Assembly: GCA_046296295.1 (NCBI GenBank)
Contig: JBKBLG010000007.1
Coordinates: forward strand, 62,001 to 126,000
Length of the DNA: 64,000 nucleotides
Origin: UBA10646 sp046296295
GTDB lineage: Bacteria > Bacteroidota > Bacteroidia > Chitinophagales > Chitinophagaceae
Direction: 5' to 3'
Part shown: positions 58,393-64,000 of the stretch, one piece after another
Layout: every line of letters starts with the position of its first letter
Position numbering within the stretch: position 1 is the first letter of the stretch
Program-made: the position numbers and the translations under genes
The notes under the pieces: generated by a model
Told to the model about the DNA's origin: nothing
Database searches by the model: none
Seen by the model: the letters and a program-made list of their open reading frames with translations, nothing else

Positions 58393-59901
58393 ATGCTTCA
58401 GTGGATACCAATTGGTTTTGTATATAGTTTACTAATAGCAGCAATAATATGGCTATTGTTAGGCGTATTGCATTATGCATTCAAAACAAGTAAGGCCAGG
58501 TATACTGCTGCCGTACTTGGGCAAATCATTGTGTTTGTTGTAACTACAGTTGTTACAGCATTTCATTTTGCTGGCGATACAACAACTTTCTCAGCGTGGG
58601 CAACTACCGATTTTTTTACTGCTATACTTCCCTACGTTACTTACTTATACATATTGGGTTGGTTATTGGCGCTTGGTAAGTGGTTGTTGGCTTGGCAGCA
58701 AGTACAGCAATTGTATCGCATATCCGATAAACAAAAGTTACCTGTGCAATACCGACTTTTCGTGCAAACTACGTCGGAACGTTTAGGCATTGCTAAGCAA
58801 GTAAAAGTTTGGTTAAGCGATACCGTTACCTCGCCGGTTACTGTTGGCTTTTTCAAGCAAATAATTTTGTTGCCTGTAACAAGCATCAACCAACTTTCTA
58901 CAGCACAGGTAGAAGCTATATTATTGCACGAGTTAGTACATATTAAAAACCACGATTTTTGGATTAACGCCTTCTTGCAATTGATAGGCACGTTAATGTA
59001 TGCAAATCCATTTTTTAAAGCCTTGCAGCAATACACTGATCTACAGCGTGAACAACGCTGCGACGAATGGGTTATGCAGTTTCAATACCCAAAGCTTGTA
59101 TATGTTGAAGCTTTATTGCATTTAGGCAAAAATGCTCAGAAGCAACATTTAGCAATGAGTTTTGCAGCTACTAAACCACAATTGTTAGAACGCGTTAAAA
59201 AAATATTATTAGGCAAAGATCAATGGCCAAAACAATATAAAGCATGTGCTGCAGGTATATTGATGCTGTTGCTGTCGAGTAGTTTTTTGTTGCAGCATAC
59301 TGTTGCAGTGAACAATATTGTTGCGAGTAAGCAGGCTTTAGTAGATGTAGTAGCTAGCCGTTGGATGGAATCAACCAATGAGCTACCTGCTTCGCAGTTG
59401 CTTCAACAAAATGCCCTTACGGGTAAAAGTAATATCCAACGAGGTAAAACACCTGCATCTCGTACTGTGTTAACACATCAAGTAGCGTTTAAAAATGAGG
59501 CGAATAATTATTTACCGCAAGGTAATAGTAACAACTTACATCAGGTAAAGAATACGGTAACAACTCAGCAAAGTCAAATCAATCAAGCGTATGCAGAACT
59601 TGCTGCTGAAATACAGCAAGTGGCTATGCTTGAACAAGAAGAACAATTATCGAAAGATGATATTGCTATTTGGAAAGCAAGCTTGGCATACAAATTAGAT
59701 TCATTGCAACAAATAGCGGTGCAAGGTGCATTTAGGCAAGCTGTAACTACTGCATCTGATGATAACATTGAGCCTGCTACAACAGCACCTGCTTCTTCTA
59801 TCATTGCTATTAGAGGCAAGGCATTAAATGATAGCGGTGCGGCGCAAAACATTATCATACAATTACTGCCACCCAAGCCATTGAAACGCGTTAAACTATA
59901 A
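58393..59901 (+). CDS. M56/BlaR1-type membrane metalloprotease
   Basis: About 502 residues. Three to four TM helices flank a zinc protease domain with HELVH in LLLHELVHIKNH (about residue 180), then another TM (ACAAGILMLLLSSSFLL). The C-terminal 200 residues form a Gln/Asn-rich extracytoplasmic part without a penicillin-binding sensor. It thus resembles BlaR1 in its protease half only and probably cuts the neighbouring repressor in response to another signal. A TTG at 58366 is an alternative start. It has one regular and one +1 repeat copy. Confidence 0.82.
   Translation: MLQWIPIGFVYSLLIAAIIWLLLGVLHYAFKTSKARYTAAVLGQIIVFVVTTVVTAFHFAGDTTTFSAWATTDFFTAILPYVTYLYILGWLLALGKWLLAWQQVQQLYRISDKQKLPVQYRLFVQTTSERLGIAKQVKVWLSDTVTSPVTVGFFKQIILLPVTSINQLSTAQVEAILLHELVHIKNHDFWINAFLQLIGTLMYANPFFKALQQYTDLQREQRCDEWVMQFQYPKLVYVEALLHLGKNAQKQHLAMSFAATKPQLLERVKKILLGKDQWPKQYKACAAGILMLLLSSSFLLQHTVAVNNIVASKQALVDVVASRWMESTNELPASQLLQQNALTGKSNIQRGKTPASRTVLTHQVAFKNEANNYLPQGNSNNLHQVKNTVTTQQSQINQAYAELAAEIQQVAMLEQEEQLSKDDIAIWKASLAYKLDSLQQIAVQGAFRQAVTTASDDNIEPATTAPASSIIAIRGKALNDSGAAQNIIIQLLPPKPLKRVKL
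59510..59522 (-). repeat. CCTTRCGGYAAA repeat copy 48
   Basis: TTGC variant, antisense, encodes YLPQG in the C-terminal part of the M56 protein. Confidence 0.88.
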
Positions 59902-59904
59902 GTT

Positions 59905-59933
59905 GCAAAGCCATTTTGAATAAGCTGGCTTTG
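59905..59933. terminator. hairpin between convergent genes
   Basis: CAAAGCCA / TGGCTTTG stem with a 12-base loop between the M56 and MazG-like genes. No repeat copy is next to it. Confidence 0.6.
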
Positions 59934-59936
59934 TGC

Positions 59937-60275
59937 TTAATGTAGCTTCGCATTTTGTTGATGTCGTTCACTATCGCGTTGTGTTTTTTTAGCTAAGTTT
60001 TTTTTGAAAGCTTCGGTAAGGTTAACCCCTGTTTGATTTGCCAAACAAATAAGCACCCACAATACATCTGCCATTTCATCGGCTAGTTCTTTACCAAGGT
60101 CTGATTTTTTAAAGCTTTGATCACCGTAGGTGCGTGCCATAATACGAGCTAGTTCTCCTACTTCTTCAGTAAGTATAGCCATATTGGTGAGTTCGCTAAA
60201 ATAGCGTACACCAACGGTAGTAATCCATTCGTGTACTTTAGCTTGAGCGGCTTCAATTGTAATAGCTGATTCCAT
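59937..60275 (-). CDS. MazG-like nucleotide pyrophosphohydrolase
   Basis: A 112-residue all-alpha NTP pyrophosphatase of the MazG/iMazG type. Metal ligands appear in LTEEVGELAR (E-x2-E) and in KELADEMADVLWVLICL (E-x3-D), shown here by key residues EVGELA and ELADEMADVL. It hydrolyses aberrant nucleotides. ATG 60275 is chosen over the open-frame start at 60323 because family members begin near ITIEAAQ. Confidence 0.85.
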   Translation of the reverse strand: MESAITIEAAQAKVHEWITTVGVRYFSELTNMAILTEEVGELARIMARTYGDQSFKKSDLGKELADEMADVLWVLICLANQTGVNLTEAFKKNLAKKTQRDSERHQQNAKLH

Positions 60276-60359
60276 ACTGCAAAGTAGTATTTTAAATGCT
60301 TTGAAACTATCGTTCAAGCGCAAGTTGTATGCATTATGTTTGCACTGATTTTATAAACT

Positions 60360-60749
60360 ATGTTGATTCCTTTTTTATACATTGCTCCAAGCGATAAAGG
60401 TGGTAGAGGTGTATTTACATCTGAACGTATTACCAAAGATTCTGTACTTGAGGTAAGTCCTGTATTGGTTTTAACAGCTAAAGAGCGTAAGATTATTGAA
60501 GCTACTAAACTATATCACTATGTGTTTGAATGGGGTAAAACCCGTAAGCAAGCTGCTATTGCTTTTGGTTATGTAAGTATGTATAACCACGATTATAATG
60601 CAAGTTGTGTGTATGAAATGGATTTTGATTTACAAACCATCACTATCAAAGCGGTACGAGATATTGCCATTGGCGAAGAAATAACGATTAACTACAACGC
60701 AGTACCAGATGATGCTACGCCGATTTGGTTTCATGCAAAAGTGAAATAG
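60360..60749 (+). CDS. SET-domain protein
   Basis: A 129-residue compact SET-domain protein. GGRGVFTSERI, the catalytic NHDYNASC (N-H), and EITINYNAV with the active Tyr are seen. SET enzymes methylate protein lysines; in bacteria of this size the target is not known. It is divergent from the MazG-like gene and stands alone. Confidence 0.85.
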   Translation: MLIPFLYIAPSDKGGRGVFTSERITKDSVLEVSPVLVLTAKERKIIEATKLYHYVFEWGKTRKQAAIAFGYVSMYNHDYNASCVYEMDFDLQTITIKAVRDIAIGEEITINYNAVPDDATPIWFHAKVK

Positions 60750-60777
60750 GGCATTGCTATCTTTAGCTTATATTCGC

Positions 60778-60818
60778 CAATAATAAATGGGCGGCCTACG
60801 GACGCCCATTTATTATTG
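60778..60818. terminator. 16-bp hairpin between convergent genes
   Basis: A perfect 16-bp outer stem plus a small inner pair with a TAC loop, between SET and SPFH genes, 25 bases from repeat copy 49. Confidence 0.8.
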
Positions 60819-60843
60819 TATATTGATTACTTTTTTTAATATA

Positions 60844-60856
60844 ATTTACCGTAAGG
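60844..60856 (-). repeat. CCTTRCGGYAAA repeat copy 49
   Basis: Canonical copy just after the SPFH gene. Confidence 0.9.
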
Positions 60857-60867
60857 TATTTATACTA

Positions 60868-61800
60868 CTACAATTCATCTTTCTTTTGCATTTGCATTAA
60901 GCTCATAATTTGATTCATACTACGTTGCATACCTTCGCTACTACCATCTAAGAAAATGATATTGCCTTTGCCTACTTCGGCAAAGTTTTTAATAGCTTCC
61001 GTCCACATGCTAAATAGAATTACATTGGTATCAAGGTTAGCTTGCTTCATTTCTGCTGCAGCTTGGCTCATACCACGTGCAACTTCTTCTCTAAACAGTG
61101 CAACACCTTGCCCGCGTAATTTGGCTGCTTCTCGTTCGGCTTCTGCGGCAATTTTGATAGCATTACCTTCGGCTTCTGCGGCTTTAGTTTTAGTAATCAA
61201 TAGTGCCTGACCTTCATTTTCAGCGGCGGCTTTTAAGTTATTACTAGCCACAACTTTACTCATACTATCCAGAATAACCTTGTCGAAAGTAATATCGTTG
61301 ATTTGTAAGTCGAGCAAATGATAGCCCCAGTCTTCTAATACATGATCAACTTCACCTTTAACGCTATCAACAATTTCTTTGCGTAAGCCTAATATTTCTG
61401 CTTGCTTTTTAGTAGCAACAAAGCTGCGAATATTACCCTCAATGGTTCTAACCAAGGCTTGCATTAACTCTCTATCGCTAATAAATTTAAAAGCTACTTT
61501 TTTAATGGTTTCTTCTTGCTCGTTCATTACTGCATACAACAACATGCTTTTGAAATACACATTAGCTTGGTCTTGTGTAACAGCTTGGAACTCTAATTCT
61601 ACGGAACGGTTTTGTATGCTAATGCGGCGATATATTTGCTCTATTAGCGGAATCTTAAAGTTTAATCCTGGCCTTAGAATACGGCGGTATTTACCAAACA
61701 TAGTAACTACACCAATGGTTCCTTGGTTCACCGTTACTAACCCCGATAATGCTATTGCTACCAGTAGTATTGGCATCAAATAACTTGTTAAATCACCCAT
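60868..61800 (-). CDS. SPFH/band-7 (stomatin-like) protein
   Basis: A 310-residue membrane-anchored SPFH protein. N-terminal TM helix (LMPILLVAIALSGLVTV), then the SPFH core (VVTMFGKYRRILRPGLNFKIP) and an Ala/Glu-rich coiled coil (KTKAAEAEGNAIKIAAEAER; key residues given) and a hydrophobic C-terminal end. Such proteins form membrane rings and microdomains and often regulate proteases. No NfeD partner is visible. Confidence 0.88.
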   Translation of the reverse strand: MGDLTSYLMPILLVAIALSGLVTVNQGTIGVVTMFGKYRRILRPGLNFKIPLIEQIYRRISIQNRSVELEFQAVTQDQANVYFKSMLLYAVMNEQEETIKKVAFKFISDRELMQALVRTIEGNIRSFVATKKQAEILGLRKEIVDSVKGEVDHVLEDWGYHLLDLQINDITFDKVILDSMSKVVASNNLKAAAENEGQALLITKTKAAEAEGNAIKIAAEAEREAAKLRGQGVALFREEVARGMSQAAAEMKQANLDTNVILFSMWTEAIKNFAEVGKGNIIFLDGSSEGMQRSMNQIMSLMQMQKKDEL

Positions 61801-61834
61801 AATTCAATTTTTTTCTAAGATAATCGTTTGTGCT

Positions 61835-62338
61835 ATGCTAAAGTATTACTTCTTGCTTTTATTGATGAGTGTATTGTTTTTTAGTACAAAGTGTTGGGCT
61901 ATTACTTACCTTACGGTAAATGACACTGCACAAATAACTCAGGTAACAAAGGCTGTTACGCATGAACCCAACAAAGAAGCAGTACAAGTTGCTAAGGCAA
62001 AAAAGCAAAATAAGTTAGCTTGTTGGTTCATTCGAACTGCCAATCGTTTAGTGCCGCAACTGCCATTGTTCACACCTGCCGAATCAAAGCGAGCCAACAC
62101 CAATGCGGGCCTAGGCTTTGGTATGTTTGTAGGAGCAGTTTTTTTATTTCCGCTATTAGCAATTCCTGGTTTTATACTCAGTAATAACGCATTAATTGAA
62201 GAGCACCGAACCTCAGGCATACTTACGCCCACCAACAAAGTGTTAGCCCAAATAGGTAAGTGGGGTAGCCTTGCATTGCTAATGCTTATAGTGCTTTTTA
62301 TTATGCTTTTGTTCTTGTATTTAAGCAGACTACGTTAA
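61835..62338 (+). CDS. small exported/membrane protein, unknown
   Basis: A 167-residue protein, not recognised. Signal peptide (YYFLLLLMSVLFFSTKCWA), a basic middle (AKAKKQNK) and two TM segments (FGMFVGAVFLFPLLAIPGFIL and LALLMLIVLFIMLLFLYL; lengths about 20). LTVND right after the signal peptide is encoded by repeat copy 50. It converges with pepT and shares TTAA as the overlapping stop. Confidence 0.65.
   Translation: MLKYYFLLLLMSVLFFSTKCWAITYLTVNDTAQITQVTKAVTHEPNKEAVQVAKAKKQNKLACWFIRTANRLVPQLPLFTPAESKRANTNAGLGFGMFVGAVFLFPLLAIPGFILSNNALIEEHRTSGILTPTNKVLAQIGKWGSLALLMLIVLFIMLLFLYLSRLR
61909..61922 (+). repeat. CCTTRCGGYAAA repeat copy 50
   Basis: Canonical copy encoding LTVND at the start of the mature protein. 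Confidence 0.9.
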
Positions 62339-63582
62339 GCTTGCTCTTCCCAAACTTGCACCAGTTGTACTAACATGGCAACGGCTAGTTCCATATCTTT
62401 TACGCCTATCCATTCTTGCTTGCTATGAATACCTTGCATACCAGTGAATAGGTTCGCACAAGGTAATCCCATAAAGCTTAAGCGGCTACCATCGGTACCA
62501 CCACGAATAGGTTCTTTCACAACGGTTAAACCGCAACGTTCGTAAGCTGTAATAGCATTGGCTACTACTTGCGGGTGTTGATCAAGTATTTCTTTCATGT
62601 TGCGGTATTGTTCATGTACCTCGAATGTGTAGGTGGCACCTCTATGTTTTGCCACAACTGTTTTTGCTAAGGTCTCTAATTTGGCTTCGTGTACTGCTAG
62701 TTGTGTAGTATCAAAGTCTCTTATAATAAAATCAATGGTGGCTTTCTCGGCAGTACCATTCACTTGAACAGGATGCACAAAACCATCTCTGCCAGTTGTT
62801 GCTTCGGGTGCCCATTCTTGTGTTGGTAATACCGCTAATACTTCACCTGCAATTTTCAAGGCATTCACTAACTTTCCTTTAGCATAACCAGGGTGAGCAA
62901 TTACACCATGAATGGTTAGGGTTGCTCCATCGGCGCTAAAGGTTTCGTCTTCTAAGGTGCCTGCTTCGCCGCCATCTAGGGTGTAGGCATATTGTGCACC
63001 AATTTTTGCAATATCAATTTTTGCCGTTCCTTGTCCTACCTCTTCATCGGGGGTAAATACAATTTTAATGGTACCATGTGCAATTTCAGGATGTGTAGTT
63101 AAGTAGTGTGCCATATCCATAATAATGGCAACGCCAGCTTTATCATCTGCTCCTAAAAGGGTATCACCACTTGCTGTAATGATGTCGCTACCTATGTGGT
63201 GTTTCAGATATGGATGCGCATTTACCGTAAGGATTTGCTGTTGATCTTTTGGAAGTACAATCGGCTCTCCTTGATAATTTCGATGTACAATAGGTTGTAC
63301 ATTGATTCCTGAACAATCTGGTGCAGTATCAATGTGGCTGCAGAATGCAATCACAGGAACTGATTTTTGGCTGGTTGCAGGTATGGTGGCATATACATAC
63401 CCCCATTCATCGGTATGAGCATCGGTAAGGCCTATTGCAAGTAACTCATCTGCTAAAAGCTTACTTAAGTTTTTTTGCTTGTCGGTAGTAGGGTGATTGG
63501 TACTATTGGGGTTGCTCTGTGTATCTATTTGAACATAACGCATAAAGCGTTCTGTAACAGTGTGTTGATATTCGTGTAACAT
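62335..63582 (-). CDS. pepT: peptidase T (tripeptide aminopeptidase)
   Basis: A 415-residue M20B zinc aminopeptidase that removes the N-terminal residue of tripeptides in the cytoplasm. Zinc ligands and catalytic residues are in FCSHIDTAPD, GADDKAGVA, TPDEEVGQG and the C-terminal HSKQEW; RGGTDGSRLSFMGLP is the typical late motif. Complete and of normal length. ILTVNA is encoded by repeat copy 51. Confidence 0.95.
   Translation of the reverse strand: MLHEYQHTVTERFMRYVQIDTQSNPNSTNHPTTDKQKNLSKLLADELLAIGLTDAHTDEWGYVYATIPATSQKSVPVIAFCSHIDTAPDCSGINVQPIVHRNYQGEPIVLPKDQQQILTVNAHPYLKHHIGSDIITASGDTLLGADDKAGVAIIMDMAHYLTTHPEIAHGTIKIVFTPDEEVGQGTAKIDIAKIGAQYAYTLDGGEAGTLEDETFSADGATLTIHGVIAHPGYAKGKLVNALKIAGEVLAVLPTQEWAPEATTGRDGFVHPVQVNGTAEKATIDFIIRDFDTTQLAVHEAKLETLAKTVVAKHRGATYTFEVHEQYRNMKEILDQHPQVVANAITAYERCGLTVVKEPIRGGTDGSRLSFMGLPCANLFTGMQGIHSKQEWIGVKDMELAVAMLVQLVQVWEEQA
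63219..63232 (-). repeat. CCTTRCGGYAAA repeat copy 51
   Basis: Canonical copy encoding ILTVNA in PepT. Confidence 0.9.
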
Positions 63583-63627
63583 AAAAGTGATAGTTGTGCG
63601 GCAATATACTTACGTAAATGCTTGCAC

Positions 63628-63639
63628 TTTACCGTAAGG
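63628..63639 (-). repeat. CCTTRCGGYAAA repeat copy 52
   Basis: Canonical copy in the divergent spacer; a one-base-shorter form CTTACGTAAATG lies just before it at 63609. Confidence 0.87.
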
Positions 63640-63675
63640 CCTGTTAAATTCACATAACCCCAAAACTAAATGCAC

Positions 63676-64000
63676 ATGAAAAAGTATGTTGTTGGCGCCC
63701 TAGTGGGTGGCTTTTTATTGTTTATGTGGCAGTTTTTATCGTTTGCTGCCATTAACCTCCACGAAAAAAGTATGCAATACACACCGCAGCAAGATTCGGT
63801 GTTGCAAAGTTTGCAAAAGTATTTAGGCGATAAAAATGGTGGCTATTTTATGCCCACCGTACCAAGTGGAACTTCTGGTGAAGAAATGGAGAAGGTAATG
63901 AAAGCCAACGTTGGTAAGCCTTGGGCTATTGTACATTATCATACGAGCTTAAAGGATAATATGGTAATGAATATGACGCGTGGCCTTACGGTAAATATTG
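63676..64000 (+). CDS. membrane-anchored protein, C-terminus outside window
   Basis: A partial gene of about 108 visible codons running off the right edge. It begins MKKYVVGALVGGFLLFMWQF, one TM helix, followed by a soluble part (LHEKSMQYTPQQDSVLQSL...YFMPTVPSGTSGEEMEKVM). I do not recognise a family with confidence. The ATG at 63676 is chosen; one at 63670 is two codons upstream. It ends in repeat copy 53, RGLTVNI. Confidence 0.7.
   Translation, partial: MKKYVVGALVGGFLLFMWQFLSFAAINLHEKSMQYTPQQDSVLQSLQKYLGDKNGGYFMPTVPSGTSGEEMEKVMKANVGKPWAIVHYHTSLKDNMVMNMTRGLTVNI
63984..63996 (+). repeat. CCTTRCGGYAAA repeat copy 53
   Basis: Canonical copy encoding LTVN at the window edge. Confidence 0.9.

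Noticed and set aside
10863..63618. A second word, TTTACGTAAG (10863, 24769, 27807, 41923, 42193, 48422, 63609)
   Set aside because: Seven copies is above chance, but several are just Leu-Arg-Lys in the preferred codons TTA CGT AAG, so it is not yet separable from codon use.
383..63996. The dispersed motif as a Chi or KOPS-type polar sequence
   Set aside because: Orientation is 28 to 25, no strand bias in 64 kb, whereas such signals are strongly polar on a replichore.
383..63996. The dispersed motif as a MITE, REP or insertion sequence
   Set aside because: Only 12-14 bases are shared; flanks are unrelated, with no target duplications, and copies keep reading frames.
1..64000. tRNA, rRNA, CRISPR or prophage features
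   Set aside because: I looked for cloverleaf ends, regularly spaced repeats and phage or transposase genes and saw none.

Overview
The window reads as an AT-rich chromosomal segment of a Bacteroidota bacterium, most likely Chitinophagaceae-like. The lineage call is inference. It rests on TAnnTTTG-type -7 promoter elements, the lack of clear Shine-Dalgarno sites, a type IX secretion sorting domain (36446), a DUF4249 lipoprotein (42630), a YaiO-type outer-membrane barrel (24928), a DUF4838 lipoprotein (27858), a YfhO membrane protein (32970) and an archaeal-type ProRS (54764). About 60 protein genes fill the window. I saw no tRNA, rRNA, CRISPR array, insertion sequence or prophage.

Layout. 1-8.3 kb: a partial TPR lipoprotein, a beta-propeller protein, an MFS carrier, a deoxynucleoside kinase with folK, sppA, folB, a TPR protein, an acyl-CoA-binding protein and a secreted NUC1 nuclease. 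8.3-11.5 kb: a three-gene flavin/light operon, with a PhrB-like photolyase that lacks the four Fe-S cysteines, a flavin reductase and a photolyase-like protein whose FAD domain comes first. 11.5-18 kb: an SDR enzyme, a metal-binding protein, MalQ with a histone-like tail, and an Ala-Glu epimerase next to MurB. 18-30 kb: a polysaccharide-type locus with two lone response regulators, a membrane HEAT protein, three tandem GT2 synthases (the first broken by an in-frame TAG), a TPR-YaiO outer-membrane protein and a DUF4838 lipoprotein. 30-46.5 kb: envelope proteins, MiaE, a BioF-like enzyme, a radical SAM protein, an arginase-family enzyme, TrxB and kynureninase. 46.5-64 kb: a serine-hydrolase relic, glutaryl-CoA dehydrogenase, AroK, ClpC, a FadL-like porin, ProRS, a BlaI/M56 pair with a candidate operator, MazG, SET and SPFH proteins, and PepT.

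The most striking feature is not a gene. A 12-14 bp motif, CCTTRCGGYAAATG, occurs 53 times by eye (28 on +, 25 on -), about once per 1.2 kb. It lies between genes (21 copies) and inside genes (32 copies), where it is read in all six frames as LTVN/LAVN, LRQ, PYGK, FTVR/FTAR, LPQG or IYRK. Copies sit beside most of the strong intergenic hairpins, often just inside the mature start of exported proteins, and are absent from clpC, gcdH, proS, trxB and sppA. The pattern resembles DNA-uptake or HIP1-type genome-wide sequence signals. I know of no such signal described for this group, and nothing in this window shows its function.
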